A stretch of 15,023 nucleotides of DNA from the NCBI GenBank assembly GCA_016868955.1, contig VGFF01000047.1, positions 1 to 15,023 on the forward strand. Direction: 5' to 3'. Position numbers and translations under genes: made by a program. Below, piece by piece: positions 7,961 through 13,824 of this stretch; the first letter of the stretch is position 1; each line of letters opens with the position of its first letter. The notes under the pieces were generated by a model. That model saw only the letters and a program-made list of their open reading frames with translations. It was not told the DNA's origin and ran no database searches. The stretch is from Armatimonadota bacterium (GTDB lineage: Bacteria > Sysuimicrobiota > Sysuimicrobiia > Sysuimicrobiales > VGFF01).

Positions 7961-9130
7961 CTATGGCGCGAAGGCGCGCGTGGCGGCGGCGACGCCGGCG
8001 CCGCCGGGGAACCCGAACCCTTCGCCGGCGAGGATCCCCTCGAGCGCCGCGATCAAAGTCAGCACTGGCTGCGCGTACGCGTTCGCGCCCATGACGCCGA
8101 TCCGCCAGATCTTGCCGCGCAGCGGACCGAGCCCGGCGCCGATCTCGATGTTGAATTCCTGGAGCAACCGGCAGCGCACGCGCGCCTCGTCGACGCCGGC
8201 CGGCGTCTCGACGGTCGTCAGCTGCGGCAGCCGGCACTGCGTTGGCGCGAACAATTTCAAGCCGATCGCCTCGAGGCCCGCTTGCAGCGCCTTCCCGGCT
8301 TTTTCGTGCCGCGCCCAGCGGCTTCCCATGCCTTCCTCGAGGCACATCCGCGCCGCTTCTCGGAGCGCGTAGATCATCGTCGCCGACATCGTGTGGTGAT
8401 AGGTGCCGCCGGACCAGTACGAGAGCAGCGCCTCCAGATCCAAATAGAAGGATTGGTTGCCGCGCGATCGCGCCCGGATCCGATTCCGCGCCGCCTCGCT
8501 CACCGTCACCGGGCTCATTCCCGGCGGCGCGCCCAGACACTTCTGCGTGCACGAGTAAACGAGGTCGATCCCCATCTCGTCAGCGCGCAACGGGATACCG
8601 CCGAGCGCCGTGACCGCGTCGACGAGCAGCAGAGCGTCATGCGACTTCGCGATCGCGGCAACGTCCTCGATCGGGTGGCGGACGCCGGTCGATGTCTCGG
8701 CGTGCACGATCGCGATCAACTTCGGCTTCTTCGCGGCCGCCGCCTTGCGGACATCCTCCGGGTCGATCGGCTGCCCCCAAGGAGCCTCGACCGTCGTGAC
8801 CAACGCGCCACAGCGCTTGAGCACTTCCTGCAGCCGCGCGCCGAAGTATCCGGCGGTGCAGACGAGCGCGGAGTCCCCCGGCTCGACCGCGGTCACGCAG
8901 GCCGCTTCCATGCCGGCGCTGCCCGTCCCCGAGACTGCGAGCGTCAGCTCGTTCTTCGTTTCGAAGACGCCGCGCAGCATGCCCATCAACTCCGCGAGCA
9001 CCGCCATGAACTCCGGGTCGAGGTGTCCCAACACGGGCGTCTGCAGCGCGCGCATCACGCGCGGGTCGACGTTGGCCGGGCCGGGGCCCAACAGCAGGCG
9101 GTCACTCGTACGCAGATCGCCGATCGTCAT
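7961..9130 (-). CDS. Class V aminotransferase, alanine/serine-glyoxylate type
   Basis: 389-residue PLP enzyme of the AGT/SGAT/PucG group, which aminates glyoxylate to glycine using alanine or serine as donor. Visible elements: LLGPGPANV (12-21), the cofactor loop SGTGSAGMEA (67-76), HAETSTGV (143-150), Asp171 in LLVDAVTALG, the Schiff-base lysine Lys197 in CTQKCLGAPPG, GTYHHTMS (242-249) and Arg343 in KIWRIGVMG for the substrate carboxylate. ATG 9130 is preceded by a strong SD (GGAGG, complement of 9139-9143, 8 nt spacing). It follows the VKOR gene by 43 bp and leads into the glycolate dehydrogenase genes, so it most likely removes the glyoxylate they make. Donor specificity and a purine-catabolic (ureidoglycine-glyoxylate) role cannot be excluded. 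Confidence 0.9.
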   Translation of the reverse strand: MTIGDLRTSDRLLLGPGPANVDPRVMRALQTPVLGHLDPEFMAVLAELMGMLRGVFETKNELTLAVSGTGSAGMEAACVTAVEPGDSALVCTAGYFGARLQEVLKRCGALVTTVEAPWGQPIDPEDVRKAAAAKKPKLIAIVHAETSTGVRHPIEDVAAIAKSHDALLLVDAVTALGGIPLRADEMGIDLVYSCTQKCLGAPPGMSPVTVSEAARNRIRARSRGNQSFYLDLEALLSYWSGGTYHHTMSATMIYALREAARMCLEEGMGSRWARHEKAGKALQAGLEAIGLKLFAPTQCRLPQLTTVETPAGVDEARVRCRLLQEFNIEIGAGLGPLRGKIWRIGVMGANAYAQPVLTLIAALEGILAGEGFGFPGGAGVAAATRAFAP

Positions 9131-9173
9131 TCGATCTTCCTCCAGGCCGTCGAGGTGGCATCGATCGTCGTTT

Positions 9174-9596
9174 TCACGGCGTCGATGATCCGAGCCACAT
9201 CGCCGCGCACAACGCGAACAGCGCCACGTTGATGCCGTGCGCGACGAAACACAGCGGGCAGTTCACACGAAGGCGAACGCGCAAGGAGTAGAACAAATAC
9301 GCGCTGGCGGCCGTCGCGACGCCCGTCGCCGCGACCGCCATCCCCAGCGCCGTTTGCACTCCCGCGAAGTACCCCCACGCGGCGAACGGATAGAATCCCA
9401 AGCCCAAGACGCTATTCGGGACGCCGAGCAGTCGCGCCTGCGGCGTGCGGACGATCACGGCGCAGGTCGCACCGTCCATGCGGCAGATCCTCGGAATCCA
9501 CGGCGCGTCCGCGTGGACCCTCCCGATCGTCACCAGCGTGAAGTAAGCGACGTTGGCGAACCCAAGCGTGCACAGGACCGCGACGAGATCCGCGAT
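9174..9596 (-). CDS. VKOR-family membrane thiol oxidoreductase, ATC start
   Basis: About 140 residues, vitamin K epoxide reductase family: a quinone-linked membrane enzyme that drives disulfide formation. Visible: TM1 (about 4-22), loop cysteines Cys38 and Cys45 (CRMDGATC), GVPNSVLG (58-65) with the conserved Ser/Asn region, two central hydrophobic segments (about 63-80 and 83-103) and the redox motif CPLC (Cys113, Cys116) followed by VAHGIN leading into TM4. No fused thioredoxin domain. The first standard start is a GTG at 9533, which would delete TM1. Upstream the frame reads a good TM1 with no ATG, GTG or TTG. The ATC at 9594-9596 lies 6 nt from a GAGGT (complement of 9603-9607) and is allowed in genetic code 11. 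A sequence error (ATC for ATG) is the alternative. It starts 16 nt after the decayed binding-protein frame. Confidence 0.75.
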   Translation of the reverse strand: MADLVAVLCTLGFANVAYFTLVTIGRVHADAPWIPRICRMDGATCAVIVRTPQARLLGVPNSVLGLGFYPFAAWGYFAGVQTALGMAVAATGVATAASAYLFYSLRVRLRVNCPLCFVAHGINVALFALCAAMWLGSSTP

Positions 9597-9612
9597 GCGT
9601 CTACCTCGGGAT

Positions 9613-10336
9613 TCACGTCGTTCGCAGGCCGAGCAACGACGTATTCCGCCAGTGCTCGAATCCGCGAACGACGCGCCGCTGCGCTTCGAACTGCGTCGAG
9701 TAGAACAGGAACACCATCGGCACGGTCTCTTGCAGCCGCATCTGAGACTGATCGTAGATGCGCTTGCGCCGCGCGGCGCCAGCGAACAGCCGGCCTTCCT
9801 CCGCCAACTTGTCGAATTGCGCGTCCGAGTAGTTCAGGGAGTTCCGGTTGTCGCCGGTCTTGAAGTTGTTGTAAAGGTAGTCGTCCGGGTCGGTCTGCCC
9901 GGGCGTGCCGAGCAGGGTCAGCGTGTAGCGCTTCTGGAACACCGTCGGCAGGGACACGCTCCAGTCGGCGGCGACGATCCGCAGGAGGATGCCGGCGCGT
10001 CCCAGCTGCGCCCGCAACACCTCGGCCGGCGTGCGCAGGAATTCGTACGTGCTCGTCACGTACAGCTCCGCTTCGATGCCGTTCGGGTGCCCGGCTTCGG
10101 CGGGCAGCCGCCGCGCGCGCTCGACGTCGACCTTGTCATAGACGTTGCGCGTAGGCGCGAGTGACTCGGCGGAATGGCCATCCGGTCGCGAAGATGCAGC
10201 CGACGCCGAACAGCGCCGTGTCGACGATCTCCATGCGGTTGACATCCCAGGCCATGGCTTGCCGCACGCGCACGTTGTTGAACGGCGCGATCGCGTTGTT
10301 GATGAAGAGGTGGCTCCGCCAAGTCGAAATCGCCTA
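9613..10336 (-). pseudogene. ABC solute-binding protein (family 5) remnant
   Basis: C-terminal half of a dipeptide/oligopeptide-type periplasmic binding protein (SBP_bac_5). The long part (9613 to about 10165) reads NVYDKVDVERARRL, AEAGHPNGIEAEL, LLGTPGQTDPDDYLYNNF and VPMVFLFYSTQFEAQRR, all typical of this family's end. The preceding family segment (TWRSHLFINNAIAPF, NNVRVRQAMAWDVNR, EIVDTALFGVG) is in another frame, and a third frame in between reads MAIPPSHS, which also resembles the family at this point. At least one and probably two single-base shifts therefore lie around 10155-10195. A TAG (10334-10336) closes the upstream end, and the N-terminal half plus signal peptide is absent. It could be a true decayed gene or a truncated gene with sequencing errors. 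Confidence 0.75.
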
Positions 10337-10417
10337 ACCGTTACCCGTCCACGAAATCAGGGCGGCTTCACGCCCGATCCCAATAATCACATATCGGACG
10401 TCTATTTCTAATTATGC
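10337..10417. other. AT-rich intergenic segment with weak hairpin
   Basis: Short stretch between the kinase stop and the decayed binding-protein gene, clearly lower in G+C than its surroundings (about 37% over 10376-10440 by hand count). On either strand GGGCG (10360-10364) can pair with CGCCC (10371-10375), a 5-bp stem with a 6-nt loop; read from the kinase side it is followed only by TGATTT, so it is at best a weak terminator. No gene is visible. The composition break and the truncated gene beside it suggest a deletion or insertion scar. Confidence 0.4.
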
Positions 10418-11833
10418 TTATTTACCTTTTTCTCCCCCCACCATTATCAACGCAAGATCGTTCACATTCGTACCTGTTGGTATCGTTCGCATGAGGTCGT
10501 CCATTTGAACGAGGGCGGTATAGGCGTCGTTGGCGGCGAGGGCGGCGCGGAGGTCGATTCCTGCCAGGCGAGCACGCTCGGCGGTTCCACCATCGGCGAC
10601 GCCGCCGGCCGCGTCTGTCGGTCCATCCGTCCCATCCGTCGCGAAGCTGACGATCGTCGCCGCGGACGTCCCGGCGAGCGCCAAACCGGCCGCCAGCGCG
10701 AGCTCTTGATTGCGTCCGCCACGCCCTGCACCTCTGACCGTCACCGTCGTTTCGCCGCCGGCGATCAGGCACGCGGGTCTGCTGGCGGGGCGCTCTCGGG
10801 CCACGACCTCCTTGGCGATGGCCGCCATGACGCGACCGACTTCCCGCGCTTCCCCTTCGAGGAGCGTCGTCAGAACGACGGCGTTGTAGCCGAGCTCGCG
10901 CGCCCGCGACGCCGCGGCGTCGACGGCGACTCGATTACTTCCGACGACGGAGACGTAGACCCGCTCGAAGACGGGATCGCCGGGCTTCGGGGTCTCGACG
11001 CCAGGATCTCCGACGCCGCGCTCCAAGTATCGTCGTACGCGGGCGACGACATCCGTCCCCGACAAGTATCGATCGACGACCGCGACCGCATCGCTTGTGT
11101 TCGTCGGATCCGGCGACAGCGGGCCCGACGCGATGGCGTGCAGCGGATCGCCGAGGACGTCCGACAACACGAGCCCGATCACCGTCGCGGGCGCGGCGGA
11201 GCGGGCCAACCGACCGCCCTTGACCGCCGACAAGTGCTTCCGCACGCAATTGACGTCCTGGATCGGTGCTCCGCTGCGCAACAACAGATTCGTGATCTCG
11301 ATCTTGTCGTCGAGCGTCACGCCGCTCGCCGGCGCCGGGAGCAACGCCGATCCGCCGCCGGAGATGACGAACAGAATGAGATCCCGGTCGCTGCTGGCGC
11401 TCACGTCGGCGAGCATTTCCGTCGCGGCACGGGCGCCGGCCTCGTCGGGCAACGGATGACCCGCCTCGACGATGCGCACGCGCCTCGTCGCTCCACCGTG
11501 ACCGTGCTTGACGACGACGAGCCCGCTGTCGATGCGATCGCTGAGAAGATCTTCGAGCGCCAGCGTCATAGCGTGAGCGGCTTTGCCGCAGCCGTATACG
11601 CGAACGCGATCGAACCGATCCAGGTCGAAGTGGCGATCGTCGACGCGCAGGGTCTGTCCGTCGAGAGAGAGTCGGCGGCGAACGGCTTCCCGAGGATCCG
11701 CCGCGCGCAGCGCGTGCTCGAGGATCGACGCCGCGTCGGCGCGTACGCGCGTGTCGCCCTTGTTCAACCAGCGCGCATCGATCCACAGCGAGCGATCGTA
11801 CGAACCGTGTCGTCCGCCTCCCTCACGCCCCAC
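10418..11833 (-). CDS. Glycerate 2-kinase (DUF4147/MOFRL family)
   Basis: 471-residue glycerate kinase of the GckA/TtuD type, phosphorylating D-glycerate to 2-phosphoglycerate with ATP. N-terminal DUF4147 domain: YGCGKAAHAM (80-89), EAGHPLPDE (123-131), ISGGGSALLPAP (157-168), NCVRKHLSAVKGG (195-207) and LSDVLGDPLHAIASGP (223-238). C-terminal MOFRL domain: AGGETTVTVRG (358-368), GGRNQELAL (372-380), ATDGTDGPTDAAGG (398-411) and TGTNVNDL (453-460). The GTG at 11833 overlaps the preceding hydrolase gene by 11 bp and has GGGAGG 12 nt upstream, a longish spacing; a TTG 22 codons in (11767) is possible and would give a more usual N-terminus. The last about 20 codons are noticeably AT-richer than the rest. 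It links glycerate from a serine/glyoxylate route to central metabolism. Confidence 0.9.
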   Translation of the reverse strand: MGREGGGRHGSYDRSLWIDARWLNKGDTRVRADAASILEHALRAADPREAVRRRLSLDGQTLRVDDRHFDLDRFDRVRVYGCGKAAHAMTLALEDLLSDRIDSGLVVVKHGHGGATRRVRIVEAGHPLPDEAGARAATEMLADVSASSDRDLILFVISGGGSALLPAPASGVTLDDKIEITNLLLRSGAPIQDVNCVRKHLSAVKGGRLARSAAPATVIGLVLSDVLGDPLHAIASGPLSPDPTNTSDAVAVVDRYLSGTDVVARVRRYLERGVGDPGVETPKPGDPVFERVYVSVVGSNRVAVDAAASRARELGYNAVVLTTLLEGEAREVGRVMAAIAKEVVARERPASRPACLIAGGETTVTVRGAGRGGRNQELALAAGLALAGTSAATIVSFATDGTDGPTDAAGGVADGGTAERARLAGIDLRAALAANDAYTALVQMDDLMRTIPTGTNVNDLALIMVGGEKGK

Positions 11834-12635
11834 GTGCGCTCGAAGCCTCCCGTGACACCGTCAGAACTCTGCGGACGCCGCCACGATTCGGCCGCAGCGC
11901 CTCGACGGCGACGTCCGAAATCGACTCTTCGGCCAACGCGCTCGCGACGGTGTCCCGCGCGAGCGGCACGAGGTTGTTGACATCGCTGAGGTGCGCCAGC
12001 AACACGTCCTGGCGACTGCCCGCGTGCATGGCGATGACCGCTTTGGCCGCGCCTTCATTGCTGAGGTGGCCGCGATCGCCGAGGATGCGATTCTTGAGAA
12101 ACCACGGATACGGGCTGACGTCCAACAAGCGCAGGTCATAGTTCGCTTCGATGACGACGAGGTCAGCGCCGCGCCCGCGCTCGACGAACGCTTCGCTCAC
12201 GCTGCCGAGGTCGGTCGCGACGGCGACGCGGAGTCCGCCGGCGTCCACCACGAATGCCACGGGCGAGGCCGCATCGTGCGACACGGGCACCGCTTCGATG
12301 CGGAACGGACCGATCGAATAGTGTCCCTCTTCGACGATCCGGTCGGTGACGGCGCCGTCGAGGCCGGAGCAGGCGGCGAGCGTCGCTTCGTTCGCCACGA
12401 CCGAGACGTCGAGCATTCGCGCCAGCGCGCCAGCGCCGCGGGCGTGATCGTCGTGCTCATGGGTCAGCAACACGGCCGCGATCTGGGTCGTCGGAAGGGC
12501 TGCGGCGCGCAGGCGCCGCACCGACGTCTCCGCGGCCAAGCCGGCGTCGATGAGGATCGCGGTTTCGCCGGCGCGAAGCCACAACGCGTTCGCTTGGCTG
12601 CCGCTGGCGACGACGAAGACGTCGACGCTGGCCAT
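11823..12635 (-). CDS. Metallo-beta-lactamase-fold hydrolase, WalJ/YycJ-like
   Basis: 270-residue MBL-fold protein of the group often annotated WalJ/YycJ or PhnP-like phosphodiesterase/exonuclease. It opens with the family's early glycine loop ASGSQANA (10-17), then LIDAG (28-32) and the dinuclear metal motif THEHDDH (58-64). Further ligands are His120 (PVSHDA), Asp142 (VATDLG) and His190 (RGHLSNEGA). It ends in a conserved LAHLSDVNN segment. ATG 12635 gives the usual start just before the first strand; an ATG at 12659 would add eight residues, and neither has a clear SD. The frame remains open to 13094 across the tRNA antisense, which is spurious. It overlaps the kinase start by 11 bp. Function is known only at fold level; no link to glycerate metabolism is evident. 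Confidence 0.8.
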   Translation of the reverse strand: MASVDVFVVASGSQANALWLRAGETAILIDAGLAAETSVRRLRAAALPTTQIAAVLLTHEHDDHARGAGALARMLDVSVVANEATLAACSGLDGAVTDRIVEEGHYSIGPFRIEAVPVSHDAASPVAFVVDAGGLRVAVATDLGSVSEAFVERGRGADLVVIEANYDLRLLDVSPYPWFLKNRILGDRGHLSNEGAAKAVIAMHAGSRQDVLLAHLSDVNNLVPLARDTVASALAEESISDVAVEALRPNRGGVRRVLTVSREASSARGA

Positions 12636-12719
12636 CGGAGGAGAGTCGCCTTGGGTCATGCTGGTCGACTGATTCCGTCGTCGTGCGAGAGACCCCTGCT
12701 CGCGGCGAGCGCGCGGCGT

Positions 12720-12749
12720 TTGAGTTCGCGTTTCCACTTCTGATAGGAT
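12720..12749 (+). promoter_or_regulatory. Putative tRNA-Gly promoter
   Basis: TTGAGT (12720-12725) and TAGGAT (12744-12749), 18 nt apart, each matching four of six sigma-70 consensus positions. Initiation would fall near 12756, a few bases before the tRNA. This region (12636-12760) otherwise holds only the upstream side of the divergent hydrolase gene, for which I see no clear promoter. Confidence 0.45.
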
Positions 12750-12760
12750 GCGGATACCGG

Positions 12761-12835
12761 GCGGGTGTAGCTCAGCGGTAGAGCATCGGCTTCCCAAGCC
12801 GAGGGTCGCGGGTTCAAATCCCGTCGCCCGCTCCA
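12761..12835 (+). tRNA. tRNA-Gly (anticodon CCC)
   Basis: Complete cloverleaf: acceptor GCGGGTG pairs with CGCCCGC (one G-U), D arm GCTC-AGCGGTA-GAGC, anticodon arm TCGGC-TTCCCAA-GCCGA with anticodon CCC, and T arm GCGGG-TTCAAAT-CCCGT. Discriminator T, then genome-encoded CCA (12833-12835). It reads GGG glycine codons. No intron. No integrated element is seen next to its 3' end. Confidence 0.97.
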
Positions 12836-12862
12836 GGGTGAATCCGAAACCGATAGAAACGC

Positions 12863-12889
12863 AGAAGGGCGGCGAGTCGCCGCCCTTCT
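12863..12889. terminator. Strong hairpin, probably bidirectional terminator
   Basis: Perfect 12-bp inverted repeat AGAAGGGCGGCG / CGCCGCCCTTCT with a 3-nt AGT loop, 27 nt after the tRNA. On the plus strand it is followed by a pyrimidine-rich CTCTTCCTTGT rather than a pure T run. It lies between the tRNA 3' end and the stop of the convergent Fur-family gene (12938), so it probably ends both transcripts. Confidence 0.8.
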
Positions 12890-12937
12890 CTTCCTTGTCC
12901 CGCGTTCCATGCCCGAACTTTCCAACGCTCCTGCACG

Positions 12938-13378
12938 CTACGCTTGGACGCGAACCTCCGCTTGACACCGACTGCAGTATCCGTAGACCTCGAACGCGTG
13001 CCCGACGACCTTGAACTCCGGATCCTCGCTCGGCGGCTGGACGATCTTCGAGGGACAGATGTCGACGCAGAACGCCCGGCTGCACTTCAAGCACACGACG
13101 TGGTGATGATGGTGCTCATCGCCCTGAAATTCGAATCGCGAGATCTCGCGATTCTGCAAGTTCACTTGGTTCGCGAGACCGACCTCCGTGAGCAGCGACA
13201 AGTTGCGATACACCGTGTCGAGGCTGACGCTCGGGTGCTCCGTGCGAACTTTCTTGAGGACCTCTTGCGCGCTCATCGGGGCTTTGGACTCAAGCAGCGT
13301 GCGCACGATCGCCACGCGCTGGGGCGTCAGCTTCAAACCATTGTCACGCAAGCGCTCCAGAATATCACCGAACCGCAT
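12938..13378 (-). CDS. Fur-family metalloregulator, probably Zur
   Basis: 146-residue Fur-family repressor of normal length. N-terminal winged helix with LTPQRVAIVRTLL (17-29) and the recognition segment SLDTVYRNLSLLTEVGL (52-68). The C-terminal part has a run of five histidines (89-93), CLKC (Cys96, Cys99), two extra cysteines (Cys104, Cys108) and CSRC (Cys135, Cys138). The paired CxxC motifs form the family's structural zinc site. The metal sensed cannot be read with certainty. The upstream cobW, WD40 and small-protein genes on the same strand favour zinc (Zur); iron (Fur) or peroxide (PerR) sensing remain possible. ATG 13378 has GGGGAG about 9 nt upstream. It starts 56 bp after the small gene's stop. 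Confidence 0.88.
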   Translation of the reverse strand: MRFGDILERLRDNGLKLTPQRVAIVRTLLESKAPMSAQEVLKKVRTEHPSVSLDTVYRNLSLLTEVGLANQVNLQNREISRFEFQGDEHHHHHVVCLKCSRAFCVDICPSKIVQPPSEDPEFKVVGHAFEVYGYCSRCQAEVRVQA

Positions 13379-13409
13379 CTGTCACACTCCCCACTTGCGC
13401 ATGACCCAA

Positions 13410-13438
13410 ATTCTTCTCCCGCCGATGTCCCATTTCAA
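13410..13438 (-). promoter_or_regulatory. Putative promoter of the Fur-family gene
   Basis: On the minus strand TTGAAA (complement of 13433-13438) and AAGAAT (complement of 13410-13415) are 17 nt apart, matching five and four of six sigma-70 positions. Initiation would leave a leader of about 25 nt. It overlaps the stop of the upstream small gene. No clear palindromic Zur or Fur box is seen around it. Confidence 0.4.
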
Positions 13439-13767
13439 TAGTTCTGAGACTGTCCGCGAAAACTCCTTCCGTCCAATGATCCAGGAAGGCAGCAATCGCA
13501 GATCGCGGAAGAAAGATTGGCCAAGATGAGGGCATCGTCTTCCACAACTTCCGATACCCGCTTGTACAGCTTGAACCGCCGCGGTTCCCGTCCTTCTTCG
13601 AAGATCGCTATCACGGTCTCCAGGGGCGGGCAGTCCGGTAGACCGCACGCCACTTCCGATACGGTGACGAAACTTCCGTCAGGAATTTCAAACGCGGCCG
13701 TTACCCACGCTTTGATCGCGGCTACGCGCCCGCCATCCGGCCGCTCACGTTCGATGAATAACGACAT
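13435..13767 (-). CDS. Small Cys-containing protein of the cobW/WD40 cluster, unknown function
   Basis: 110-residue cytoplasmic-looking protein, no signal or membrane segment. A central motif VSEVACGLPDCPPLETVIAI (36-55), with Cys41 and Cys46, is followed by a basic FKLYKRVSEVVEDD (65-78). This resembles conserved hypothetical proteins that I recall sitting beside cobW-type GTPases. The C-terminus carries three further cysteines (Cys90, Cys92, Cys93, CDCC) and a polar tail that looks unlike the rest. ATG 13767 is supported by GAGGAG (complement of 13772-13777, 4 nt spacing); a start at 13794 is disfavoured. It lies 57 bp after the WD40 gene and 56 bp before the Fur-family gene. A metal-handling role is inferred from neighbours and cysteines only. 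Confidence 0.78.
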   Translation of the reverse strand: MSLFIERERPDGGRVAAIKAWVTAAFEIPDGSFVTVSEVACGLPDCPPLETVIAIFEEGREPRRFKLYKRVSEVVEDDALILANLSSAICDCCLPGSLDGRSFRGQSQNY

Positions 13768-13824
13768 CGCACTCCTCACCGCAATCCCGTACACGTCTCC
13801 TACGAACGAGACGGTTACGAGGAT

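Noticed and set aside
7865..9232. 455-residue plus-strand open frame opposite the aminotransferase
   Set aside because: Antisense shadow with no motif, while the minus strand has a complete PLP enzyme with a strong SD.
10056..10322. 88-residue minus-strand frame upstream of the binding-protein remnant as a separate gene
   Set aside because: Most of it is out of frame with family similarity; only a short MAIPPSHS segment fits, consistent with frameshift decay.
10505..11980. 491-residue plus-strand open frame opposite glycerate kinase
   Set aside because: Antisense shadow; the kinase on the other strand has all family motifs.
12761..12889. tRNA-Gly as an integration (att) site
   Set aside because: No integrase, no repeat of the tRNA 3' end elsewhere in the window, and ordinary housekeeping genes on both sides.
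12656..12925. 89-residue minus-strand frame containing GRRDLNPRPSAWEADALPLSY
   Set aside because: This is the well-known spurious translation of tRNA antisense sequence; it covers the tRNA-Gly. The related ERATGFEPATLGLGSRCSTAELHPP frame in the upstream extension of the hydrolase is rejected for the same reason.
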